Source: Petunia secreta (lineage: Eukaryota; Streptophyta; Magnoliopsida; Solanales; Solanaceae). Taken from it: a DNA stretch of 64,000 nt. The notes below the pieces were generated by a model that saw only the letters and a program-made list of their open reading frames with translations, had not been told where the DNA came from and searched no databases. The stretch spans positions 4,836,001-4,900,000 of the forward strand of contig JARKIP010000033.1 of assembly GCA_029990175.1 (NCBI GenBank). The letters are read 5' to 3'. Below, one piece after another: positions 44,014-55,715 of the stretch (its first letter is position 1; every line of letters begins with the position of its first letter). Both the position numbers and the translations under genes were made by a program.

Positions 44014-46779
44014 TTCTGTCATACCCGATTTTGGATTCAACTCGAGGCGAGTCGGGTTTTGTATTTGACTGGGTGAACTCGTTTGAGTTAAAGTTTTGGA
44101 GTCGCCACCAAATAAATTCTAAGGCGTATCAGGTCACCTAAGTGTCTAAAGTTAAGTTCAAAAGATCTACTAGTCTATTTTAGAGATTCTATATGGTAAG
44201 AAGTCGAAGTAACTCAGGGAAGAAGGTGTTAGGCACTTCCCCGAGTCCCACCAAAAGGTGGTTACCGTCCGAGTCTTAATTTTGGGATGTAAACAGTGTA
44301 TGTCGTCATGAATACTAACTTAGGAATTAGTTTAACTAAGGTAGAATATACTTGCATATGCAAACAACTATCTTTCATGTTCGACCTATGTTTAGGCCTA
44401 ATCGCGTCTATGGCCTTTAATGTCAAAGCCTAATCATAAACAAGTATTATCATACAGAGGGATATTCTAATTTAACTTACATATGCAATCAACACATTTT
44501 GAAAATAATATTGCCACAAATAACTTTTTTTGTAAATAATTTCCGTTCTAACAAGGAACCAAAAGGATTTGTTTTGAAAAACAAAATGTTGGCTCATTTA
44601 AGGTCGGCGTGACTCATCATTAATTGTCGAGCCCTAACCTTAATGGCCTTCTTGTGTAGGGATCGGATTTTGGAAATATATATATATAGAAAGGGAGGCT
44701 GTTTTCAAAAATGAGTGTCACAGAAGCACATAGATGCAAATAAGGGGGCTACCGCATATACATATGTATAGATATAGATATAGCATACAAATACATGACT
44801 CAATCATACTTGTAATCTTTTAAGAAATGATATTAATGTATATAAACGACCCCGAGTTTTATACACCCCTATACACTATTGAATTAGTGTATATGAGCGC
44901 TAGTTGTTGAAAAGATTAGTTTATCACATAAAAAGGCCACTTTTAAAAAATGTTTTTGGGCCTGAATCAGTTGTGCAAAAGAGGGGCAGTTGAATTTACA
45001 AAAATAGTCACGAATTTGGAAATTTTCGCACATATAGCCCCTGTCATAGAGAATTTCCAGATTTCACATAGAATGTTACACTTTAAACGTTATAGCCTGA
45101 GTTTTAAAGTTGGTACATGCCAATTACGTCACCCAGATTCCAAACTAAACGAGTAAACTAACTTTTCAAAGCAAAGTATTATTCAGACATTATCATGCGA
45201 GTTTAAAACAGTCAAAGATCATGTCTTTCAGGATGAACAATGCAGCACATAGGAGAGAAGCGTTAGGAGAGGCCCCTGTGTAGCCTAGAAGAAAGCAATG
45301 GTGAGTTTCCTCACTTCAATTATATACAGGCAGGGTATTCTAGCAAATATACACAGATAGGAGATTCTAAGGGGAATGAAACATGGATTTAGGCCCTGTT
45401 TCTCAAGCATTAGGTTCAAACTGCCAAGATAAGTCATAATCTCAATGATTATGCTTCAACAAACTGTACCAAGCATGGTATAACTACTGAGCTAAATACC
45501 CTGCAGTTGTTAAAATTGATATGGCTTTTCTAAGGCAATCCAAAGAGGCTGCATACAGTGGTTAGCAGGGGGGCGAGGGAGAAAACAAACAGAGATGCAA
45601 ACTTGCTACTTAAGCAGTTCAAACATGGAAAACAAGCAGAAGAACCTAAACAGAATGCTTAAACATGAACATATTCAATACAGAGTAGCAAGGGTTTAAG
45701 CAGGGTCATACCTTCTCAGTGACAACAGTAAAGCAAACATGTAAGTCTAGGTAGCTTGATTGCTTTTGGAACAGGGTCAAAGAGAGGGCAAGAAAGAGCA
45801 GAAATTCCCAGAAACTAGAGAGAAGTATTATGTCTATGCTTTCAGATTTTTAGTTCCTTTGTGTGTTCTCAGTGTGTGAGGAGAATATAACAGACCTCGA
45901 GTGTCTTTAAACTATGTCTAGTGCCAAGTTTATATAGGTGTTAGATGGGAATTATAATTCCAATAAATTAGGAGTGTGAAGACTCAAATTCAAACGGGTA
46001 AGAGTGTAAAAAGTAAGGGAATATTGTCTCCCAAAAATAACAGGGGACACTCTTGGGTAATACTTCCATTAATAGACCGATCAGTCCCAATTTTAAGGCA
46101 AAAACAGATCCTAAACCAACTAGGATCCCCTCTCTTAAACCCAAATAAAGTCTAGGTTTAAACACAATCAGAATTCAAAAGAAATCACTTAATCATATCA
46201 GCAAGATTTCAATCAGCTTTGAAATGGAACTCTGTCAATTATCAAAGCCTTCCACCAATCACTAATTCAAATTAGGCTTAGTCAAGACTCTCAAATCATG
46301 CTTAAATCAAATCATTCCAATTTTAAAGCTATCTAATCATGCATCTTAACAAAATAAGGGTCAGGATACACTGTCACAGACAAATACATTGTCGAGGGTG
46401 TCAATTTAGTGAATACACATGAGTCGAGAGCAAGTTTCTGCTTAGTCTAGTGAAAGAATAGTGAAAATATCAATCATGCAGTCTCTTGCCTTACTTAGTT
46501 ACTTATTAACAATCAATAATTAACAATGTTGTACTCGAATGACACTAGGCAAAATCAGGCACACAAACAAGTATCATCGTTTAGAAAAGTGAAGTCAAAT
46601 GAGACTAGTGACTTTCTGAATCTATATCAATTAATTGATTATGTTATCATGCCAAGAAACTACATAATTTCACATTTATCATCACGTAAATCCAGAAAAC
46701 AATTAGGAAAATAAGAAAGGTTATAGGGTTACCCATTTGCAAATGTTAGGGTCAGGTCACATTGACCCGTCGTGAATCG

Positions 46780-47051
46780 TGTTGACACCCAATTTTGTCC
46801 CAAATTTTTTCAAATTTAATAAATTATGAAAATATTTTTATGATTTAAGTTTAATTTGAAAATTAAATAAAATAATGATAATAACAGAGGATCAATTTAA
46901 ATGTCAAAGAATGTGCTAAATTTGCGAAATCCCTCCAATTTTAACCCACCCGTGCAAACAATTTACTTGGTTTTAAAATTTTAATTAATTGTAAATTGAG
47001 GCCAAATCCGCTCACCCCCAAAGCATTAGCCTATTTGTGCAAATCCTCTAC

Positions 47052-47091
<40 letters not shown>

Positions 47092-48495
47092 TTATCTATA
47101 ACCCTAGCCTCTCACACCCCCACTCATTTTTTACCCCCACCCTCACTACCAACACTATTCATTCATCTTCCTTAACCTATTATTCACCATCTTCATTAAC
47201 ACAAAAAATTCAGATCTACACACAAAAAACCCTACACCCATTTTTTTTTTAATTAATGGATCAGCCCCCCTCCACTATTCATTTCCCAAAAAAACGGACA
47301 CACAACAACCACTCACAAAAACCCCCACACACTTACCCCCTCTGCTCTCCAATTTCTAGCATAAGCAGATACATACCCAGCACACACACCGACCAAAGTG
47401 AGCTCCTTTTCCTCATCACAACCTCCTCCGAATTTATGCTATCCACATGATGCGTTCGGCAAGTTACAGGAATCTTCAGATTTCAAATTAGGGGTTTTTC
47501 GTCGTTTGTGTTATCGACTTTTCGAGGCGTGATGACTGGGAATAATAAGCAGATGAGGAGGTTGTTATGATGATTTCGCTAAATGTAGCTTATCCTACTG
47601 CTGAGCTGTGTATTGGCCTTCTTTCAGGCCGAGTAGGGTTGGTCTCAGATGCATTCCATTTGACCTTTGGTTGTGGCCTTTTGACATTTTCTTTGTTTGC
47701 ATTTACACTTATGGGTCCAATTCGACCCTGGCAGATCTGTGACTGAAATTGAGAGGCGATCGGAGTTGTAGTGACACCGTCAAGTAAACTGGTGTCGCTC
47801 CTCCCTCACCGTTGCCTATGTTCACCGTTGCCGGTCAAAAGCCAATAGAATGTTAACATTGCCGGAGCAGTTAACATTGGGTCTCAGTGCGAAATTGATT
47901 TTTTGTTGTCTCTACAGTTGATGGGTTTGCTGATATGATCTTGATTGGTGATTGTTCTTCGTTTGGTTTAAGTTGTATGCGTTCCCTGTTATTGCACCTT
48001 AATGTTGTTGTTTGACGCAGTTTGATTTTGCCTATGTTGCCAAAATGTGGTTTTGGCACTGCTATGGCTGCACTGACTCGTTGAATTGCACTGTTGGCTA
48101 TCGTGATCATTCAGTATCTGTTACTGATTTCATTCTGAAATGCAAAGCTTATGAAAATACTTATTTGGGGTTTCTGGACTGATTTCGAACAAATACTACG
48201 CTAATGGCCAATGAAAAAATACATATACACGTATTGAGGCCTTGGGATTGATTTGAACATGATACTACACTTGAACCGTCCCGTTCCCGTGTCCCTAAAG
48301 CAAAAGGCGATGATGAATGCACTTTAATGCAAAGCAAGTCGAATAGAGTGGTGGATTTGGTACCTGGCGTGGCAACACGACCGGTTCCATGTTTGCAGCT
48401 GTATCCATATCCCGGGCCTCTATTCGACGCGCCATACAAACCTGAGCCTAAATTTTGCAAAAACAACCCCTTTATTATTATTATTATTATTATTA

Positions 48496-48531
<36 letters not shown>

Positions 48532-49348
48532 TTTATTACTTTATTATTGTTATTTTATTTCATTAATTATTATACCTTATTATCATACTAATCCTATTTT
48601 ACTTGTTTGTTTTGCGAGGTACATTTTGGCACGAATAATTTATGGAAGAGTTTGGCTAACTCACGAATGGGAATAATCCATTGCATTGAAGGCATTTGGG
48701 GATTGAATTCGGACCCGAGCATTCAGAAATAAGACTTATGAATTTTAGAAAATCCAAGGCTCCCGCGAGTTGATCATTTTCTCGGGTTTTATCTTTAAAC
48801 TTTGCATTTCTTTCCCTAGAAATATTTATGTAAATGAAATGCGTAAAATATTTATTTATTAATAATATTTGATTGCTTAGTATGTTGCTTTACTTTATGT
48901 TCATTGCCTTTATTTGTGAAGTCGCTATTTAATTTATTGCAAATTGGGGCCGTCTTAGCAAATGCGTGCAAGTAAAAGAATATTTTCGCAAATAAGCTTT
49001 TATTCGATTAATTATTCTTATTATTATTATTATTATTACTATTTTTTTTAGTAATTCTTTTGAAACAAAATCACACTTGTAAATATTTGGAAACCTGTCG
49101 GATTAACCGTTTTTAACGGAATTTCGGAAGTGCCTTAAAAACCTTCTTCCGAATTAATAAAACCTCTTACCTTTAGAATCTCTGAAAAGACCGTCTTTTT
49201 TATAAAAATGGAGTTTTGCACGCATTTGCTAATTTGGTTACTTTTTTTCCTTAAATTGGGCGGCGACTCCAAAAACTCCAAAAGAGTTAGTCCATCCTGT
49301 CGATATTCCGGAATTTATCCTTTTCGGGGTAATTTTTGGGGTTCAACA
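46780..49348 (+). mobile_element. Solo LTR of an Ogre-like element (TSD AATCG)
   Basis: Begins TGTTGACACCCAATTTTGTCCC, the same start as the Ogre1 LTR read on its own strand, and ends GGGGTTCAACA. It is bordered by AATCG at 46775-46779 and 49349-49353. No PBS, interior or second LTR is present, so it is a solo LTR left by LTR-LTR recombination. It contains a (TA)n promoter-like run (47054-47089) and ATT microsatellites (48471-48531, 49018-49040). Its orientation is opposite to the host LTR. Confidence 0.9.
48471..48531. repeat. (ATT)n microsatellite
   Basis: About 20 TTA/ATT units with one interruption. Apparent ORFs here are only runs of Tyr, Ile or Leu. Confidence 0.9.
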
Positions 49349-49807
49349 AATCGACCTTGCACGAAGGGTTTCTCACCCACCTCCTCCCTTTTTTTTAGGC
49401 GATAGCATTGTCTGAAGTACCTGGACCTCGTCGGAGGTGTTTTCCGACGGTGGTGACTCAGTCAATGATGACCAAGAGTTATATACTATCGAAAGTATAT
49501 GGGTTTTGTAGAGGAGAGTGAGAAGATCATCGTGGTACCATTTTTTTTCGATTTCGCCGGTGGAGTTGGCTAGAATCGGCCTTTAACAGTAGCAACTTAG
49601 GTTTCGCCATGAGAGAGAAATGAGAGGAGGGGTTGAATGTTTCGGCGGAAATGAGAGAGCCATTTAGGGTTTTGGGGGAGGGTGTATAGTTAAATTAGGA
49701 AAATCATATCCTGGCCGTTGGATTAATGTCGTGGACAGCCAGGATCATTCCACGTAGGCGAATGGCGTGTAAAATAGCTTATGTGTGATATATGATGTGT
49801 AAAATAG

Positions 49808-49809
<2 letters not shown>

Positions 49810-49838
<29 letters not shown>
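49810..49838. repeat. (TA)n tract at the TATA position of the Ogre1 LTR
   Basis: 29 bases of alternating TA, about 370 bp from the U3 end of the LTR. It may act as, or have grown from, the TATA box. The solo LTR has the same feature. Confidence 0.6.
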
Positions 49839-49841
<3 letters not shown>

Positions 49842-50198
49842 ATATATGTAGTGTATATTTAGTGTATAAATAGGTATTAAAAATAGTGTAAAATGGACTA
49901 AAAATATAGAAAAATTAGGAAATTAATTTAATAACGTTAAGAAGGCTAAGATGCATAAAAATCGAAATTTTGAGCCTTAAAACAATTTTGGATAACTTTG
50001 CCAAAAATAGGAGTAATTGTAGAAAGTTGCAAAATAGCTACGGTTTGAGACGATGCTTTGAAAATAGCCTCAATTGCCTGGCTATTATGAGAAAATAATT
50101 TAAAAATAATAGACGGAGTAGGAATGGATGCACAAGCGTGTGTAAAATTCAAGAACCGTTGATTTTGAAAATATAAGGGACAAAATTGGGTGTCAACA

Positions 50199-52240
50199 AG
50201 ATGTTGGCCTTGCCCTGCCAATACCCAACTTCTTGTAAATATCCAGAGGCATCAAATTAATACTGGCACCCAAATCTAACAAAGCTCTACCAAATATATG
50301 ATTGCCAATGATGCAGGGCATGGTGAAACTGCCTGGGTCTGTCAACTTTTGAGCCGCAGGCTGTGTCACAACTGCATTACAAGCATGTGTTAGTGTAACG
50401 GTAGCCAAATCCTGTAAATCAAATTTCCTTGACAGCAGGTCCTTCATCATCTTAGCATATCCTGACATCTCCTTGATTGCATCTATCAAATGAATATTCA
50501 CTTGAATCAGCTTCAGCATCTGCATATACTTTCTATATTGGTCCTCCTTTTGGTGCTTTTCCAACTGAGGGTAGGGACAAGATGGTCTGTTTCTCCCGTT
50601 GATAATGGAAGTATCTTGCTCAAGTGCCTTTTCTATTTCTGGAGTTGGTTCAACTTCTTTTGCCTTAGGTTTTTCAGCCTGTGCCTGCTGGACTTCAACG
50701 TCTGTCAAATTAAGAGGCTCATCAATATATACTCTGACCGGTACAGGCTGCAAATCATCATTGTTGGCCCTTTGAAGCTCTTGCTCTCTATCTAAATATC
50801 TGTCATTTCTGAGACTCGCTGCCGTCAATTGCTTGTTGTCCTGGTCCTTAGGATTTACACTAGTATCACCAGGTAAAGCCCCTTGGGGTCTGTTGTTTAA
50901 AGCCTTAGAAATCTGACTCAATTGTGTCTCAATGTTCTTGATAGAAATGTCCTGTGTCATCAGCTGCTCCTGCATTATACCTTGAGTACCCACCAACTGC
51001 TAAAACATGCCTTCAATTCTTGCCAAACTGTCATCTTTTTGAACTGCTGCTGGTTGTGTTGGTGGTACATATCTCTACTGCTTAGCCTATTGATTATACC
51101 CAACTTGCCTCTAGTATAACACTGTTTGAGTCAGTGGTGCTGCAGGTCTATACTGTACTTACTGAGGATGTTGTCCCCATTATTGGCCTCCTTATCTCTG
51201 GCCACCATAATTGTTCACATAATTGACATCTTCACTATAAGCCTGAGGATCAAACTCATTGTACACTAGATCAGGTACCTGTTGGATAGCGCACGGGGCA
51301 CATAATCCACCATTTGTAGCATCAAGTATATGAATTTGTTTGGATCCCACTTCATCAATTTTCTTTGTCAACAGTTGCAACTGAGTCATCATTGCAGCCA
51401 GCTGCTCATCTTTTGACGAATTTGGATTAACTGCAACTGAATAAACAATTGGTTTTATAGATGAATCCCTTGTTGACCAGCCCGAGTTCTGTGCCATAGT
51501 TTCCAGCAATTGTCTAGCTTCTGCAAAAACTTTTGCTCAAGAATGCTCCACTGGTGGAAGCATCAACATCTGCCTTCAAATTATCATTCAGACCCATGTA
51601 AAACCTCTGTCCCATCATCTGCTCTGGAATTCCATGGTGAGGACAGTTAAGCAATAATCTCTTGAATCGTCCCCAAGCCTCTTGCATTGACTCCAGAACA
51701 TCAGTATTTCATCATTCAGCCTTGCAGTTTTATTGGGCGAGAAGAACTTCTTCAGAAATAGCTTAACCAACTCATCCCATGTCGTGATGAAATTAATTAG
51801 AAGTGAGTTCAACCACGCCATTGCGTCTCCGGTGAGTGAAAACGGGAACAACAGCAACTTAATAGCATCAGGTGACACACGAGCTTGCTTTTGTCTTGCA
51901 CAAACAAACAGAAAGTTATGAAGGTGTTGTTGTGGGTCTTCATGTTCATTCCCAGCATACTGCCCTTTGTTTTGAAGTAGGTTCAACATAGTATTTGTGA
52001 TCTAAAATTCTCTGCTTCAATTGTAGGCACAACAATAGCAGTTGCCAGGTTATCAGACATGGGCTGAGCCCAGTCATACAGAGTTCCGTCTGTGTTGCCA
52101 GCCATTTTAACTTCCCTCTCTACTTCTTGTCGAACTGGTGGATGTTTGTTCTTATTGGCCCTGTTCAAGGCCTTGAACGTCCTCTCCATTTCTGAATCCA
52201 ATTGAAATAGTTCAGCAGATCTTGAACTTCTCAGGGGCAT
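50199..52240 (-). pseudogene. Athila Gag and start of protease, cut by Ogre1
   Basis: The start is taken at MPLRSSRSAELF (52240). Gag core segments are FRSQILC, NLLQNKGQYAGNEHEDPQQH and FPFSLTGDAMAWLNSL (51989-51615), then a region with CAPCAIQQ near 51270. After several stops the frame 50996-50193 carries a coiled-coil part, PSCPYPQLEKHQKEDQYRKY, and the protease start ALLDLGASINLMPLDIYKKL. DLGAS is the normal Athila active-site form. The frame is cut after GIGRARPTS by the Ogre1 LTR. Confidence 0.85.
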
Positions 52241-52350
52241 ACACCTGTTGAAATATGAGCTAAAAAGTTAGAATCAAGATGACCAAAGTAAAAATTGCTT
52301 AAACTTTTAAACTTAGCAATTATTTCAAAAATACAAACTGAACCGATGTT

Positions 52351-52368
52351 CCCCGGCAACGGCACCAA
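52351..52368 (-). promoter_or_regulatory. Primer-binding site of the Athila element
   Basis: Minus strand TTGGTGCCGTTGCCGGGG, a few bases after the LTR end GTGATCA. It matches the TGGCGCCGTTGCCGGGG site of the non-autonomous element except C to T. Confidence 0.8.
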
Positions 52369-52372
52369 AATT

Positions 52373-53648
52373 TGATCACGCCCAAAACTCATCCTAAAAA
52401 AGATAAGCGATCATTGAAAAATATAACCCGGTTTAACAAGTCCGGGGTCGAATCCCACAGGGAGCAACATCAAGTTCTACTAACTTTAATAACCAAAGAT
52501 TCAAAGTTCAGCAATAATGTTTTAAGTAATGAACTATTAATTTAACTAATAATTAACTAAGATAAACTAAGAATGATAAAAATTGAACTTGCAGATGTTA
52601 GAAAGCCTAAGATAATGAATCCCCCAGTTACTGGTTTAGTCCTGAATCCACTCCAAACTTGTACGAGATACTATTCTATTGGCCTTGAACTTAAAATTGT
52701 TCCCTAGAGTTTCCCAACGTTCTTGAACTATTTTTCCCCAAATAATCAAGACCATTAATAACTGTCCAATTTCAGGTCGTAGTCGAATCACAATATCCCT
52801 GTAATGACTCTAAATCAGATTAATTAATCCCTTATCATAACCTGAAGTACTGTTATTTAACTGACCCTAACCCAAACGTCTTTCCCAAGATCATTCAAGC
52901 AAAAAGGGCACAAAAAATTGCACGCCTAACAATTGAATTCAATATAAACACAGCCAAATAAATAGAATATTATATCAATTAAATTATGGAGTTACTCAAA
53001 ACTACCCCAATAACGGGTTCATCAAAATTCTAGGGTAGAAATTTAGCTACTCCTAATTGTATTAAACAACAATGAATTCAGAGTCAAAACAACACCCATA
53101 GGAAAAGAGAATAAGAAAAGTTGAGAAAAGCTCTTTTGATGCTTCGGTTCCAATGGACTTGATGCATTTCAAAGCTCCAAAGTCCTTCAACAATGGTGGT
53201 CTAGCTTTCCCAGGTCAAGATGGGGACTGAAAATAGGTTATAAAACCTTATAAATCTCGTGCCCCTGGCCACTTTTTGCAAGAAATTTTGCCTCATGGCC
53301 TTACGATGCCTGGGCCGTGAGCTTGGGAAATTCTTCTTTCAACTTCATGGTTAAATCATGGCTTTACGATGGCTGGGCCGTGACCTCTTGTCTTCATATT
53401 TCGTTAACAACTAATCCAAGGCCTTGGCAACTAACGGCGTTCCTCTTCGTTGGTTGATTTCACCATTAATTCACTTTATTTTATTCCAAATCATCAACCT
53501 TTGACAGTTCTTCATGTTGCTTGAGTCCTACACAGTCAAAACCCCAATATAAGCACACAACACTAATATTAATGCTAAAACCATCCCCAAAAGCACCCAA
53601 AACGTGAAGAATCTAATACTAAACTACACGTTTTGTGGCCAAATATTA
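52373..53648 (-). repeat. 5' LTR of the Athila element
   Basis: On + from TGATCACGCCC to GGCCAAATATTA. It aligns to 18800-20119, at roughly 90% identity over the first 190 bp checked by eye. The terminal CA has mutated to TA on this side. Confidence 0.87.
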
Positions 53649-55715
53649 GTAATTTTATTGATAAAAGAGACGCGGAGCCTAAGATACTGTGGGTAAAAAC
53701 CTGTAACATGTCTGATGAAAACCGTAATTAAAAGGAAACAACATAAGCAAAATAAATGCTTGCTCAAGCAAAAGTACTTCATTTTTTATCCTTGAAAGAT
53801 TCGGGGGCATTTGGTTGGGCTTCCCTATTTAAGGATGCTGAGCCTTGAAAGTCATCCCCCCGGGTCGTTGATGACCCTATGGTGCAACACCTTGCCGATC
53901 AAGCAACAGTGAACTGCCTGTTTCTGCAAGTAGATGCTTTCAGACTTGTCTTCAGGAAGACCTCCTATATCTGGAACTTCAAGGTTCATCAGGCTTGCGG
54001 GGGTTAGCTCAACTATCGCCTGCCAATCGTACGAATCCTCAGATGCTTCGGCATCTCCTGAGATCTCTTCTTGGTGGATGAATTCCCATGGATGAAAATT
54101 TTTCAAGATTGCCCTGATTTTGTTCTTTCGATCTGGCTCGCAGATGTCCTCAACTACGAAGATTTCCCTTAATTGATTAACCATCAGCTGAGATTTATTG
54201 TACCTGTTGATCTCCCTGGACCCAGTGTGTAGGCTAAGTCAAGAGCTTGAATTATGGCTTCACACTCTGCTTCATTGTCATCAGTTTTTGTGGCCGGATG
54301 GTAGACCATTCTAGACGGCATTCTGATCCAAAAATCAACCTCCTCCCCGTTGGGATTCATTCCCATGAAAATCTCCTAACTGCCATACTCGATCACTTCT
54401 TCATTCCTGAGTGACTCTTCGGCCTTCCATTCTAGTTCTTCTGCACAATATGAGGTAAAACCTTCCAATGCCTGCGACTTGACATCTGTACTGGGTTGAT
54501 AAATGATTTCGTAATCTCCCAACTCTTCAACCCACTTTGCCATATCTTTCGATAGACTGGGTATAGACAAAATGGCTTATATTGATGTCGAAAAGACTAA
54601 ACTGACCCAGTGTTCCTGAAAGTATGAGCGCAACTCTTGTATGGTTGTTACCATGGTAGCTATTAACTGGAGCGGCAAGGGCAAGAACTTGTCTTTGCGT
54701 TGCGGTATCCTGCTTGCGTATTTCACGGGAAACTGCTGCTCATTCTTTTCTCATACAAGGACCGCATTCTAGGCTATCTCAGATATTAAAACGTATAGCA
54801 GTAGGTGCTCACCTATGTATGGTTCAGTTATCACTGAAATCTGTAGGATTTGAATGTTCGTTTGAGCCATTGTTACATAACTTTGTATCAGCCACAGGGG
54901 TTCTCCTTGCTTCCTGAGCACCTCAGAAAGACGACATACCAACTCAGTCGCGCGCGGGACTAGTTGATCTATTGCCGCCAGTCCATCCCACAGTTCGCTG
55001 AGTTTCTCTCTAAATTCTTGCTCTATGGCCTCAATAGTTTCCAACTCGGCAGATCTAAGCCTGTCTGAAATAAGGAGGCGTTCCTCTAGGAGAGGCCGCT
55101 CACCTCGTAGGTCGGCGACCCCATGTAGGGTCGGGCACTTAAAGACGTGATGAAGTGTTGAGGGCACTCTCCTGACGTTGTGTATCCATGGCCGTCCCAG
55201 GATTACATCGTACAGGAGATTGCAATTCATCACCTGGAAAGTGGTTGTGCTCGTCACGCCGAGTTTGTGAACCGGTAGAGCTAGTTCTCCAGTAGATGCT
55301 TCTCGAAATCCGTTGAAACCCATTATGTTTCGAGTACTCGAGAATATTTGAGGACAATGGCTGAATTTTTGCAACACCTCCCCCCGGATAAAATTAGCAC
55401 TACTCCCCGGATCGATAAGATCCCGTTGGATATGTACGCCGGATACTTCCACAGGTACATCAAGGTCACCTTGTTTGTCTGCTTGCTCCTCCAGGTCGAA
55501 TTGGATGGACCCGAATATTATCCCAATCTTTGCGGTCCCCCAGGCCGTGTCCGGTCGTTCGTCCACGAAGATTGCGTTAATTGTCTTCAGGTTCTCAGAC
55601 TGCGAACCTTAAAAACGAGGGGGCCCTTCTTCCAGCAGCTCTTTGAGATGTCCTTCCTTTAGTAAGTGCTATATCTCGATCATCAAGGCTTTGCAATTGA
55701 CCGTTGCATGGCCCC
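53649..55715 (-). pseudogene. Element X: Tat gag-pol remnant lacking RT core and integrase
   Basis: The minus-strand frame 55566-54769 carries the protease (LIDPGSSANF, then VILGRPWIHNVRRVPSTLH). It passes directly into RNase H sequence (GEHLLLYVL), skipping the RT palm. RNase H continues with LSKDMAKWVEELGDYEIIYQ, then aRNH pieces (TDDNEAECEAIIQAL; KSQLMVNQLREIF). Integrase is not found; 53649-53851 is AT-rich and gene-free. X is therefore an internally deleted, non-autonomous copy. It is cut on the right by element Y. Confidence 0.75.

Larger units (their letters stand above)
30202..50198 (-). mobile_element. Ogre1: Ogre-like Tat-lineage element inside Athila
   Basis: Minus-strand element with a tRNA-Arg PBS, an extra ORF1 upstream of gag (present twice), gag, protease, G-patch, RT, two RNase H domains, integrase, a repeat-rich 3' UTR, polypurine tract and LTR remnant. 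An ORF upstream of gag and the tRNA-Arg primer fit the Ogre/Tat group. The 5' LTR is 3.6 kb without its nested solo LTR; only 190 bp of the 3' LTR remain. All ORFs carry stops or frameshifts. It interrupts the Athila protease right after the motif GIGRARPTS. Confidence 0.87.
44017..50198 (-). repeat. 5' LTR of Ogre1, interrupted by a solo LTR
   Basis: On + from TGTCATACCCGATTTTGG (44017) to TTGGGTGTCAACA (50198). Removing the nested LTR and one TSD copy leaves about 3.6 kb. The low end abuts the PBS; the high end abuts the Athila protease. A (TA)n run at 49810-49838 lies where the promoter TATA would be. No gene is supported inside; small frames at 44950-45156 and 45968-46165 are not conserved in type. 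Confidence 0.88.
18800..53648 (-). mobile_element. Athila-lineage Ty3/Gypsy element, host of Ogre1
   Basis: Minus-strand element with LTRs at 52373-53648 (5') and 18800-20119 (3'), a PBS next to the former, a polypurine tract next to the latter, and gag plus protease start at 50193-52240. About 29.2 kb inside it (20999-50198) is younger inserted DNA. RT, RNase H and integrase are absent, removed by the deletion joined at about 20998. LTR identity is near 90% by eye, so this is one of the oldest layers. Flanking 5-mers (ATAGT, GTAAT) do not match. Confidence 0.75.

Noticed and set aside
48327..48676. Plus-strand ORFs rich in Tyr, Ile and Leu
   Set aside because: Produced by the ATT microsatellite inside the solo LTR.
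49255..49290. GGCGACTCCAAAAACTCC as a primer-binding site for an element starting at 46780
   Set aside because: It lies inside the solo LTR, before the LTR end and TSD; a similar sequence occurs inside the Ogre1 LTR at about 44090-44110, so it is LTR-internal.
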